Assembly: GCA_937889015.1 (NCBI GenBank)
Contig: CALARR010000255.1
Span: 1 to 25,293, forward strand
Direction of reading: 5' to 3'
DNA: 25,293 bases
Source of the DNA: an uncultured Planctomycetales bacterium
Lineage (GTDB): Bacteria; Planctomycetota; Planctomycetia; Pirellulales; Thermoguttaceae
Of the stretch, positions 8,150 to 16,114 are shown piece by piece (the stretch's first letter is position 1; the number at the start of each line of letters is the position of its first letter). Both the position numbers and the translations under genes were made by a program. Below the pieces are notes generated by a model that ran no database searches, was not told the DNA's origin, and saw only the letters and a program-made list of their open reading frames with translations.

Positions 8150-8513
8150 ATAGGTATTCGAGACCCAAACTTGGGCAGAATTGCGATCGGCGCCACCCCC
8201 CAGCCTCTCCAGCCAGATTGGATGGTCCCGTGAAACCACATCGCCGCCCTGTCCTGTTCCCGGCTCATCGCGCCACGCCCCGAACGCCAGGGAGCTGGCG
8301 GCACAGAGTCGCCAGGATGTTTAGGGCGGCTTCAGAAGCTGGTTAACCTAACAGACGGCTAACACAAAGCTAACAGATATTGGCCAAGAATGCACGCACC
8401 CCCACCAGTGGAGTGGTGATACCCCCGGTTCCCCAGGAGCCTTGATGCTGCAAGAATGGCGGAAACCGGTTGTTCTGGGCAATCCACGCGGCTTTGACCG
8501 CGCGTTTCAGGTC
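8150..8513. other. 5' region of the DUF47-PiT operon
   Basis: These 364 bases separate the end of the OleC-like gene from the DUF47 start; both genes run leftwards, so control elements here serve the phosphate operon. It holds the 11-base-period repeat array (8348-8376), a 6-bp perfect hairpin CGCCAG/CTGGCG at 8285-8300, and a small dyad CCCAA-AC-TTGGG near 8165-8176. No confident -10 box could be picked below the array; CCTAAACAT on the minus strand about 25 bases downstream is the nearest candidate. No additional gene is seen. Confidence 0.5.
8348..8376 (-). promoter_or_regulatory. Pho-box-like array: three 7-base repeats at 11-base period
   Basis: On the minus (coding) strand the repeats read CTGTTAG, GTGTTAG and CTGTTAG, separated by CTTT and CCGT. 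The plus-strand starts are 8348, 8359 and 8370, an exact 11-base period. Enterobacterial PHO boxes are direct repeats of a CTGTCA-type 7-mer plus a 4-base spacer, in the same orientation relative to the gene. The array sits 199 bases upstream of the DUF47 start in the DUF47-PiT operon. A PhoB/PhoP-type response regulator is inferred as the binder; none is encoded in the window. Confidence 0.65.
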
Positions 8514-10202
8514 CTACGAACGTTCGTTCCCTGGACCCATCTGCGCTTCCGCCCACGCGGCCAACTGCTCGCGCGAAATCTTCGCGTTGTGACGTACGTC
8601 GACCGGAAAGGCTGGATGCAGAAGGATGGCCTCGATCGGCCGGGTCAGTTCGCTGGCCTGCCCCAATTGCCGCGCTTCCTCCAACAGCTTGGTTCTGGCG
8701 GCTGCCGACTGCAGCAACGTCCGGTCTTTCGGCTCCAGCACGATCACCGGCTGCTGCGACCCGCGCACGCCCACTCCCACCAGCGCGCTCCGCGCCACCT
8801 GCGGATGCTGATTGAAGATCGCCTCGCAGCAGATCGTGTACATCGGCCCCTGGGCCGTCAGCACACGATGGGCCAGCCGGCCGCAGAACCAGAATCGTTC
8901 TTCCACATCCAGGTAACCCACGTCGCCCATGCGGTGCCAGATCGTGTCCCCATCGCGGACCTTGCCCAAGACGTTCGCCTCGCGCCCCGTGAGGTACTGC
9001 CGCGTGACCACCGGCCCGCGCACGATCAACTCGCCGATCTCGCCCTGAGGCAAGGGCTCCGCGTCGGCCATGCTGGCAATCGGGCCATCGACCTCGCGAA
9101 TCACCTTCCACTCGATGCGTGGGAAGCGATGGCCCACACACACGCCGGCCCCTTGCGCGGTGGCCGCGGCCGTTGAGCCCAGCACCAGGCTCGATGAGGC
9201 CGACGCCACCGGCAGCGACTCGGTCGCCCCATAGGGCGTGTGTACTTCTCCTTCCGGATGGATGCACTTCTTCATCGTTGCCAGCACCGTGCTGGGCACG
9301 GGCGCCCCGGCCGAAAGCACGCGCCGCAACGTGGGCAGTTGGATGCCATGCGCCTGGCAATAGGGCCCCACGCGCGCCCAGATCGCCGGCGAGCCAAAGG
9401 CCTGCGTGGCCTGCCAGTCGTGAATCGCTTCCACAATCTTGGCCGGGTCGGCCTGGGCCGGTCGCGAAGGATTCATGTCCGGAATGACCGCCGTCACCCC
9501 CATGGCGCAGTTGAACAGGCCGAACAACGGAAAGCAGGCCAGATCAATCTCGCCCGGCTGGATGCCGTAAAAGTCCCGGATTTCGTCCACCTGGGTGTCG
9601 AAGTTGCCGTGGCAATACAACACGCCTTTGGCCGGCCCGGTGCTGCCGGTGGTGAAGATGATCGCGGCCGGATCCTCGGCCGCGGTGGCCACCGGAATGT
9701 CCGCCGAGAGCGGCGTGCGGCGCAATGCCTGCAACGTGGTTCCGCCCCAGAACCATCGTCGCCCCACGGTGGCCAGAAAACGAATCTTGGGAAATCGCCG
9801 TCGAAAGACCCACCGCACCGCCTGCGCCAGGGGGATGCCGATAAACCCCTCCGGCTCGGCCTCCGCCAGGCAATGCAGCAGCCGCCGCGCGCCCATGCCC
9901 GGGTCGATGAGGATGATCACCGCCCCTGCCTTGAACAGCGCGAACACCAGGCTGATGAAATCGATCCCCGGACGGACCATCAACGCCACACGCATGCCCG
10001 GACCAACACCGCTCCGCCGCAAACCGGCGGCAATCCGATGGCTGTCCTCCTCCAACTGGGCAAAGCTCAGGCTTCGATACTGCCGTTTGCCCTGCCGGTC
10101 GTACTGGCCCGGTTCGACCACGGCCACGCACTCGGGCATGGCCCGCGCCGTGACGCTCAGCCGAGCAGCCACATTGACGACCGACGAACGCGCCTCTGTC
10201 AT
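8514..10202 (-). CDS. OleC-like acyl-AMP-forming ligase / beta-lactone synthetase
   Basis: The protein is 562 residues of the ANL adenylate-forming superfamily. The ATG at 10202 (MTEARSSVVN) is chosen because AAGGG sits 7 bases upstream; an in-frame ATG at 10238 is also possible. The P-loop motif FTTGSTGPAKG is at 183-193, TPYGATE at 322-328, and the C-terminal catalytic Lys in HNAKISREQLAAW (K541). The opening 'NVAARL...P...AV', the LIDPGMGARRLLHCLAEAEPEGFIGIP block and the V.VRHNAKI ending are features I associate with OleC, which converts beta-hydroxy acids to beta-lactones during long-chain olefin synthesis. A generic fatty acyl-CoA/AMP ligase remains possible. OleA, OleB and OleD are not beside it here. 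The gene is unlinked in direction to its right-hand neighbour and shares a divergent control region with it. Confidence 0.82.
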   Translation of the reverse strand: MTEARSSVVNVAARLSVTARAMPECVAVVEPGQYDRQGKRQYRSLSFAQLEEDSHRIAAGLRRSGVGPGMRVALMVRPGIDFISLVFALFKAGAVIILIDPGMGARRLLHCLAEAEPEGFIGIPLAQAVRWVFRRRFPKIRFLATVGRRWFWGGTTLQALRRTPLSADIPVATAAEDPAAIIFTTGSTGPAKGVLYCHGNFDTQVDEIRDFYGIQPGEIDLACFPLFGLFNCAMGVTAVIPDMNPSRPAQADPAKIVEAIHDWQATQAFGSPAIWARVGPYCQAHGIQLPTLRRVLSAGAPVPSTVLATMKKCIHPEGEVHTPYGATESLPVASASSSLVLGSTAAATAQGAGVCVGHRFPRIEWKVIREVDGPIASMADAEPLPQGEIGELIVRGPVVTRQYLTGREANVLGKVRDGDTIWHRMGDVGYLDVEERFWFCGRLAHRVLTAQGPMYTICCEAIFNQHPQVARSALVGVGVRGSQQPVIVLEPKDRTLLQSAAARTKLLEEARQLGQASELTRPIEAILLHPAFPVDVRHNAKISREQLAAWAEAQMGPGNERS

Positions 10203-10268
10203 GCAGGAACCCTTATCGAGACTCGGCCCAACGGACATGGGGCGAGATTCTTCGCAAACTACTCACAT

Positions 10269-10289
10269 CTGCCGCAGATCGTGCGGCAG
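10269..10289. promoter_or_regulatory. Perfect dyad CTGCCGCA-5-TGCGGCAG
   Basis: CTGCCGCA at 10269-10276 and its exact complement TGCGGCAG at 10282-10289 flank GATCG. It lies 67 bases upstream of the OleC-like start. The 8-bp perfect arms fit an operator for a dimeric regulator or an RNA hairpin in the OleC-like leader. It shares the half-site GCCGCA with the dyad at 10363-10379. Confidence 0.45.
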
Positions 10290-10362
10290 GATTGGTCCAG
10301 CCAAGAGTGTAGTTGACCGGCCCGTGGATGTACACACGGATTGCGCATTATTGGGTCCTGCA

Positions 10363-10379
10363 TCGCCGCAGTGCGGCGA
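10363..10379. promoter_or_regulatory. Perfect dyad TCGCCGCA-1-TGCGGCGA
   Basis: TCGCCGCA at 10363-10370 and TGCGGCGA at 10372-10379 flank a single G. Outside the arms, GCAT and ATGC add a further partial match with a small bulge (10360-10385). The one-base spacer suits a protein-binding dyad better than an RNA hairpin. It lies 45 bases upstream of the candidate -35 of the LamG gene. Confidence 0.45.
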
Positions 10380-10424
10380 CGATGCGCCCTTCGTGTTGGC
10401 AGGTTCCGCTCCTGGGCCCTCGGC

Positions 10425-10453
10425 TTGAACCCCTCTCTGCGCCGGCCTAACAT
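10425..10453 (+). promoter_or_regulatory. Candidate sigma70-type promoter of the LamG gene
   Basis: TTGAAC at 10425-10430, a 17-base spacer, then TAACAT at 10448-10453; each box matches four of six consensus bases. The predicted leader is about 60 bases, ending in AGGGAG 8 bases before the ATG at 10523. Confidence 0.4.
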
Positions 10454-10522
10454 GATGACATCGGCGGTCGGTCATCAGGCCGCCTCAAGGCCGACGCGGC
10501 CAAAGATCAGGGAGAACTCGTC

Positions 10523-13500
10523 ATGCGCTGGTTGTCGATGCTCGCCGTCCTCGTCGCCCTGCAATCGCTTGCCGCCGCCGCCGATGTGCCCTGGTGGAAC
10601 GCCCAGTGGCGATATCGAACCACGATCGCCTGTCCCAGCCCCTGTCGCGATCCGAACGTTGCGCCGGTCGAAGTGCCGGTCGATTTCGCCGGGCTTCTGC
10701 GGCAGGCCGGCGTCAGCGAACCGTTCGACCCGGCCTCCGTGCGCGTCGTGCCCTGCGGCGTCGCGCAGGCGGCCGAGATTCCCTGCGCATACCGGCAGGA
10801 GTCGGCTCCGATGGCCTCCGCTGCGCAGGCCTACCTGACGTGGTTCGCTCGGCCTGAGTTGGGGCGCTGCGCTGCCTACGACGTCTACTTCGACACGCGC
10901 TCGCGAGGCATCGCCGCCGCCCACGACTCTCCGGCATCGCTCCCGCCGGAAAACCTGCTGGCCAATGCGGGCTTTGAAGAAGTCGACCAGGGCCAGCCCC
11001 GCGCCTGGCTCGTGTCGCGTACCGACCTGGTGCGTCTGCAACGCCACGAGCAGACGCAGGGTCGGCAGTCGCTGGCGATCGTCGTCGACGAGAACACTCC
11101 CCCCAAAACCGCTCGCGAGGTTACGGTCTCGCAGACGGTCGACGTGCGCCCCTTCGCCGGGCAGGAAATGGTCTTCCAATGCGACCTGCTGGCCCATCGC
11201 GCCGCCTACGGCGCGCCCGTGTCGATCCAACTTCGCCAGGCACGCGCCGACGGCTCGCCGATCGGCGCCTGCGCCGTCGATCCGCGCTGGCTGACCATCG
11301 AGTTGGCGCAGGGCCAACTGGTCCAGTTCTGCGAACGGGGCCGATTCGATCCCGAAGCGGCCAGCCTCGATGTCCGCGTCCTGTTCCGTTGTCAGGTGAC
11401 CGACGAGGACACAGCACGGCCGGTCGAGGGCCCCGAATCGTATTTCACAGTCTTCCTGGATCGGGTGGTCGTGCGCCCGGGGCAGCGCTGGCCCTGGCCG
11501 GCCGCCAGCCGCGCCGGGTTTGCCACCGGCGCTTTGCCCGACGCGCCCTTGAATCTGGGCCTGGATCTGACGGGCCAACGACGCTTGATCTTCAACGGCG
11601 CCTCCGAAGCCACGCTCACCACCGGCCAACGCGATCCCGGTCCGCAATCCGTGCACTGGGGCCTGGTCGCGGGCACGTTGGAGTTCTGGTGCCAGCCGCA
11701 TTGGAATACCGACGACGGCATCGAGCACGTCTTCTTCGAAGGCGTGGCCTATGGACACCGCCAACAGTCGCTGCTCCGCAAGCTGGACAAACGCGGTGGG
11801 AATCAACTTGAGTTCGCCATCGCCGACTCCAACGGCAAGTTGCACAAGGTGCGCGGAGCGGCCTCGTTCCGTGCCGGGCAATGGCATCATCTGGCCGCCA
11901 CCTGGGATCTCTCCCGGGCCCATCTGCAACTCTTCGTCGACGGCAAGCCCGTGGCCGCGCAAGGCCCCGACGCCAGCGGTTGGCCCTGCAGTCTGACTGC
12001 CGCCGCAACGGAAAAACGCACCGGCATGGGCATCGGCGAAGAGGATCAACGCAGCTTGCCCATGCAAGCCTTTGTCGGCGGCGACCACAAGGCAGCAGCC
12101 GAGGGCGCGGCCGAAGCCGTCCTGGACGAGCTGCGCATTTCGGACGTGGTTCGCTATGCCCATCCGTTTGCCCCTTCGCGCAGCGAACTGGCGCTGGACA
12201 ATCACGCGCGAGCCTTGTTCCACTTCGAGAACGAGCGCGACGGGGGCCACGCTGGCGACGATCGCTTCGTGCGCGGCCATCTGTGCGTCGAATTGCCGCC
12301 CCAACAGGAGTCGGCGCCGCTCGAAACACGGCACGACGGCCAGATCCAACGCCGCATGCTGGTCGTGGCTCCGCACGCCTCGGCCGAGCGGTTCGAGGCC
12401 AATCGGGCCGAAAATCGCCTCACCGTCACACGCCCCTGGATTCAGCCGCCCGACCCGCGGTTCGTCGAGCACCGGCCGTGCAGCGTGCAACGGATCGTTC
12501 GCGCCGGCGACGAGTCCTTCACGCTTTCCGTAAGCGGCGACTACGAGCCGCGCATGGGCTCCGTGAGCTACGAATTCGCTGAACCGGCCGCCGCCGCGAC
12601 CAGCCTGCTGCCACATTGGCTCGCCAACGACAACGTGCTGCCGCTGAGCCCTGCCACACTCCGCGAAACGCTGCCCGGCCAAGGCAAACCCGACCTGGAT
12701 AAGGCCTTCCAAGCCTTCAAGTATGCCCTCCAAACCACCAACTACTACAACGCCGGCTACTGCGAAACAATTGGCACGCGGCATCGCGAGCGAGTGGCCT
12801 ACACGCTGATCAAAGCCCTGAATATCTATCCCTTCGATCAGTGCGGGCCGCTGAACCACACACTCCGCAAACTGTTCCTCTGTGCGGGAATCTCGTCGAA
12901 CGACGCATCCGGCACGCATCACCAGTTCGAGCAGGCCTTCTACGATGGCGCCTGGCGATTGTTTGACCTCTCCCCGCGCAAATACTGGCTCAATCGCGAC
13001 AACGTCACGCTCGTGGGCCGGCGCGGGATCGAGGAAGATCCGTACCTGAAAATCCGCCAGGGTGGCGATGTGTGCGCCTGGCTCCGTGGCCGGGCCTCCT
13101 CCACGCGATTCGGCGCTGCGGTTCGCCCGCACAGCATGGACTTCCCGTTGCGGCCTGGCGAACGCGCCAGTCTGTGCTGGCACAACGAGGGACGCTGGTT
13201 CGAGATGACCGGCAAACGGCAGCCCTTGCCGCTGGCTATGGTTCCCCCCATGTTCGGCAATGGCGCGATCCTCTATGAACCCGCCCCGGGAGACGCCACG
13301 CACTTGGAAGGCCTGGAAATCGCTCGGGCTTCCGACGGACGCAGTCGGCTGCACGCCCAAGACGCATCTGCCACCGCCGCGCTCGTCTATCGGGCCAGGT
13401 GCCCCTACATCTTCTCCGACGCCGTGGTCTGCGGCGACTACACGGCCCAAGCCCCCGGGGCCGTGCGCCTGGCCGTCTCCTTCGATGAAGGCCGGGCCTG

Positions 13501-14626
13501 GAACGAGGTCTGGCGCAGCCCGGATAGGGCCGGCACGCTGGCCGTGGAACTGGGCCAGCAAGTCACGGCCCGCTATGCCTATTGGCTGAAGCTGGAACTG
13601 GCGCCCGGCCAAGGGGCGGAGGTCCGCGCGTTCCAGGTCCGGAGCACGTTGGTGGTCTCCCCCTTGTCGTTGCCGGGCCGGTTGGCGCTGGGCGAGAACC
13701 GCATCCGCTTCGTGGGAGCGACGCCCTCCGCGCCGATCCAAACCGTCTGCCGCTGGGCCGAACGCCACCGTAGCGACCTGGGCGTGTCGCTCAACACCCT
13801 GAGCTTCTATACGGCCGGCGACGACCTGCACCGCAATCTGCTGGTCGTTCCGCCCGATGGCGAAGCCTCGCTCCGCGCAACGTTTCTCGGCACGCCTGTC
13901 GAGGCCGTGGCCACCCTCGATGGTCTGCCCGCCGGATGGACTTGCCGCCCTCTGGCGGCCAACGCCACCATCGCTCGGCCTGGAGCTTCCAGCACCGTGG
14001 AAATGACCGTTCGGGCCGCCGGCTCGCAGCCAGGCGAAATCCGTCGCTTGTATCTGGCGATACGTCACGCCGGCGGTGTGCGTCGCGTTCCGCTGGATGT
14101 GCTGGTCGCCGAGGCCCCCTTGATCCGTGAGGCAGAAACGGCCGACGCGATGTCCGGTGACGTGTCGTCGACCGAAGTCCCCGAACTCAGCGGCGCGGCT
14201 TGCGCTCAGTTCCAGGGCTCGGGCCGTCTGACGTTCCAGCTTGCACCGCCCAAGAAAGACCGCTACGCGTTGTGGCTGCGCGCACGGTGGGAACCGGAAA
14301 GCAGCACGCAGATGACGCTCACCCTGGACGGGGCTCCACCGCGCCCGCTGCAAGCGACCGGCATGATCGGCTTTTCGGATTGGACCAATCCCAAGCAGGC
14401 TCATACCAAGATGTTCGCCCATTTCGGCGAACAGTACGCACACTGGGCCTGGTATCGCGTCCCGGATCTGGCGCTCTCGCCCCAGACGCAGCGTCTGGAA
14501 CTGTCGGCCTCGCGCGGCGCGTGCCTCGACGCCCTGCTGATCCTGCCCCAGAACAGCCAGATGGACCGTGCCGCGATGAACCTGCTGCAGAACTGGAACT
14601 ACGCCCCCTGGCGCAACCCGCTGTAG
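10523..14626 (+). CDS. Large secreted protein: CBM-like, LamG and transglutaminase-like domains
   Basis: The protein is 1367 residues, beginning with a Sec signal peptide (MRWLSMLAVLVALQSLAAA, cleavage near residue 20) after an AGGGAG ribosome site. Residues 22-130 resemble DUF2341 (WWNAQWRYRTTI). Residues 145-310 look like a carbohydrate-binding jelly roll (NLLANAGFEEVDQGQPRAW). Residues 377-555 are LamG/concanavalin-like (GTLEFWCQPHW, GQWHHLAATWDLSRAHLQLFVDGK, LDELRISDVVRY). Residues 745-830 fit a transglutaminase-like core: C774 in CGPLNHTLRKLF, H799/H800 in THHQFEQAFYDGAWRLFD, and D815 in that same segment. The His-to-Asp gap of 15-16 matches the family. Residues 1203-1340 look like another carbohydrate-binding domain. 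It probably acts outside the cytoplasm on polysaccharide or peptide-containing polymers; no substrate can be named. It faces the PQQ propeller gene tail to tail. The domain calls are by motif reading only. Confidence 0.8.
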   Translation: MRWLSMLAVLVALQSLAAAADVPWWNAQWRYRTTIACPSPCRDPNVAPVEVPVDFAGLLRQAGVSEPFDPASVRVVPCGVAQAAEIPCAYRQESAPMASAAQAYLTWFARPELGRCAAYDVYFDTRSRGIAAAHDSPASLPPENLLANAGFEEVDQGQPRAWLVSRTDLVRLQRHEQTQGRQSLAIVVDENTPPKTAREVTVSQTVDVRPFAGQEMVFQCDLLAHRAAYGAPVSIQLRQARADGSPIGACAVDPRWLTIELAQGQLVQFCERGRFDPEAASLDVRVLFRCQVTDEDTARPVEGPESYFTVFLDRVVVRPGQRWPWPAASRAGFATGALPDAPLNLGLDLTGQRRLIFNGASEATLTTGQRDPGPQSVHWGLVAGTLEFWCQPHWNTDDGIEHVFFEGVAYGHRQQSLLRKLDKRGGNQLEFAIADSNGKLHKVRGAASFRAGQWHHLAATWDLSRAHLQLFVDGKPVAAQGPDASGWPCSLTAAATEKRTGMGIGEEDQRSLPMQAFVGGDHKAAAEGAAEAVLDELRISDVVRYAHPFAPSRSELALDNHARALFHFENERDGGHAGDDRFVRGHLCVELPPQQESAPLETRHDGQIQRRMLVVAPHASAERFEANRAENRLTVTRPWIQPPDPRFVEHRPCSVQRIVRAGDESFTLSVSGDYEPRMGSVSYEFAEPAAAATSLLPHWLANDNVLPLSPATLRETLPGQGKPDLDKAFQAFKYALQTTNYYNAGYCETIGTRHRERVAYTLIKALNIYPFDQCGPLNHTLRKLFLCAGISSNDASGTHHQFEQAFYDGAWRLFDLSPRKYWLNRDNVTLVGRRGIEEDPYLKIRQGGDVCAWLRGRASSTRFGAAVRPHSMDFPLRPGERASLCWHNEGRWFEMTGKRQPLPLAMVPPMFGNGAILYEPAPGDATHLEGLEIARASDGRSRLHAQDASATAALVYRARCPYIFSDAVVCGDYTAQAPGAVRLAVSFDEGRAWNEVWRSPDRAGTLAVELGQQVTARYAYWLKLELAPGQGAEVRAFQVRSTLVVSPLSLPGRLALGENRIRFVGATPSAPIQTVCRWAERHRSDLGVSLNTLSFYTAGDDLHRNLLVVPPDGEASLRATFLGTPVEAVATLDGLPAGWTCRPLAANATIARPGASSTVEMTVRAAGSQPGEIRRLYLAIRHAGGVRRVPLDVLVAEAPLIREAETADAMSGDVSSTEVPELSGAACAQFQGSGRLTFQLAPPKKDRYALWLRARWEPESSTQMTLTLDGAPPRPLQATGMIGFSDWTNPKQAHTKMFAHFGEQYAHWAWYRVPDLALSPQTQRLELSASRGACLDALLILPQNSQMDRAAMNLLQNWNYAPWRNPL

Positions 14627-14628
14627 CC

Positions 14629-14650
14629 GGCAAGAAAGGCGGTTTCTGCC
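14629..14650. terminator. Possible bidirectional terminator hairpin
   Basis: GGC-A-AGAAA at 14629-14637 pairs with TTTCT-GCC at 14643-14650 around the loop GGCGG, with one bulged A. It lies in the 70-base gap between two convergent stop codons, just after the LamG gene. The AAA/TTT flanks give a short T run in either direction. The stem is weak, so this is only a candidate. Confidence 0.35.
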
Positions 14651-14696
14651 CGCGCGCACGTCTCCGCCTGGCGCCTCCGGCCGCAAACGTCGCGGT

Positions 14697-16010
14697 CTAC
14701 GGCGCCAGGCTCACGCACAGAAGTTCCTTGTCGTTCCGCACGAACAGACACCGCTGCGCAAAGGCCGGATGGCTCCACACGACCGATCGGCCAAACACCT
14801 TGTTGGTCGGATCGATCACGTGGGTCCGGCTCAGTTCCTTGTAGCGCTGCGGCGAGAGCCGGGCCAGGATCAGGTCGCCCGTCTCGCTGAACAGGAAGAA
14901 CCGCTCCGCGTGCTTCACCAGGAACGCCGTGCCGTACCGTCCTCGGCGCTCGCCAAGCGTGGGCTGGGTCGTCTCCCACAACCGCTGGCCGTCTTTCATG
15001 CTCGCCGCCATCAGGGCCCCCGAGTTCGCGTCGCACCCGTAGATCGTGCCCGATTCCAGGAAGGGCGTGCTCGTGCCGCCGTACAGGGCCGTCTTGGCCT
15101 GTCCGCGCCATACGATCTCGGCGGCGGGCTTGGATTCGGCCAGTTTTAGCAGCACGCCCGCGTTGCCGAAACCGGACACGAACAGATGTGCGTCCAGCTT
15201 GCGCGGCGTCGTGATCGACATCCCGAAACTCGGCTGCAGCGGTACGGACCAATACGGCCGGCCGCTCTCGGGATCAAGGGCGTTGATGGCTTCGCCGTGC
15301 CAGATCAGCAGTTGGCGGATGCCCCCCTGTTCGATCATGGTCGGCGGACAGTAGCCCTGCTCGCTGGCCGACAGCGATCGCCACACTTCCCGGCCCGTGA
15401 TCTTGTCGAAGGCCACGGCCACGCTCCCCTCACCCCCCACCACGCAGAACAGGCGGTTGCCGTCAACCAGCGGATGCGCGGCCACGCCCCACATCGGTGT
15501 CTCGGCCTTGTACTCCTTGGCGAAATCCTTGCTCCACAGCACCTTCCCGTCCTGCGCGGCTAGGCACCACAGGTTCCCTTCCGCACCCAAGGCGTACACG
15601 CGGTCTCCGTCGACCGTGGGCGTGCAGCGCGGGCCGCCGCCGAACGACACGTGGTACGGTCGATCGTATTGGTGCTTCCATAGCAGCTTGCCGTTGCCGG
15701 CGTCGAAGCACAACACGCGCTCGGTGCCTTGCAGCCGGTCTCGCGCGCCGGGGTTATTGCGGATCTCGCCCTCGCGGCGCACGTAGTCCATCACGTACAC
15801 CCGGCCCGCGGCCACCGCCGGCCCCGAGTACCCCAGTTCGACGGCCGCGCGCCATTGGACCGGCAAACCCGCGGCCGGAATTCGCTCCAGAACGCCCAAC
15901 TCGCGCCACACGGCATCGCGTTGCTCGCCCAACCACTGCGGCCAGTCGTCCGCCAAGGTCAGTCCCGGCAAGATCGCCCACAACAGCGCTGTCCCGAAGC
16001 CGATTCGCAT
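14697..16010 (-). CDS. Secreted PQQ-type beta-propeller protein
   Basis: The start is the ATG at 16010, preceded by AAGGAG at 7 bases, giving 437 residues. A longer frame extends upstream but encodes nothing recognisable. The N-terminus MRIGFGTALLWAILPGLTLA is a signal peptide. The mature protein starts DDWPQWLGEQRDAVW, the opening of many planctomycete PQQ-like proteins. Repeated blades follow the pattern of a strand, 'dG..lW' and a strand: NGKLLWKHQY, DGKVLWSKDF, TGREVWRSLS, SGRPYWSVPL and DGQRLWETTQ. This is the PQQ/BamB-like propeller fold. No enzymatic PQQ-binding residues can be recognised, so it may be a structural or binding propeller. It is downstream of the PH-domain gene on the same strand (104-base gap), possibly in one transcript. 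Confidence 0.88.
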   Translation of the reverse strand: MRIGFGTALLWAILPGLTLADDWPQWLGEQRDAVWRELGVLERIPAAGLPVQWRAAVELGYSGPAVAAGRVYVMDYVRREGEIRNNPGARDRLQGTERVLCFDAGNGKLLWKHQYDRPYHVSFGGGPRCTPTVDGDRVYALGAEGNLWCLAAQDGKVLWSKDFAKEYKAETPMWGVAAHPLVDGNRLFCVVGGEGSVAVAFDKITGREVWRSLSASEQGYCPPTMIEQGGIRQLLIWHGEAINALDPESGRPYWSVPLQPSFGMSITTPRKLDAHLFVSGFGNAGVLLKLAESKPAAEIVWRGQAKTALYGGTSTPFLESGTIYGCDANSGALMAASMKDGQRLWETTQPTLGERRGRYGTAFLVKHAERFFLFSETGDLILARLSPQRYKELSRTHVIDPTNKVFGRSVVWSHPAFAQRCLFVRNDKELLCVSLAP

Positions 16011-16114
16011 CTCAGCACTCCTTACTGATTCCAGGACTCGACGGGCACCTCCCTCATGCACCGCGCTCCAGAGGGCGCACGACTGGGTGCGACTCGACGC
16101 GTTCCACTCCGGCT

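Larger units (their letters stand above)
10203..10522. other. Divergent control region between OleC-like gene and LamG gene
   Basis: These 320 bases lie between genes transcribed away from each other. They contain two perfect dyads sharing the half-site GCCGCA/TGCGGC (10269-10289 and 10363-10379) and a candidate promoter for the right-hand gene (10425-10453). No coding potential is convincing. For the leftward gene only a weak -10-like TACACT was seen on the minus strand. Confidence 0.5.

Noticed and set aside
8516..8527. Perfect 12-base palindrome ACGAACGTTCGT at the end of the OleC-like gene
   Set aside because: It overlaps the last codons, has no T-tract and no partner copy; most likely chance.
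10475..14686. A stop-free antisense frame of 1403 codons, longer than the real LamG gene it overlaps
   Set aside because: It is a by-product of high GC and codon bias. Its product is rich in Gly, Arg, Ala and His with no domain, while the plus strand has a signal peptide, ribosome site and recognised domains.
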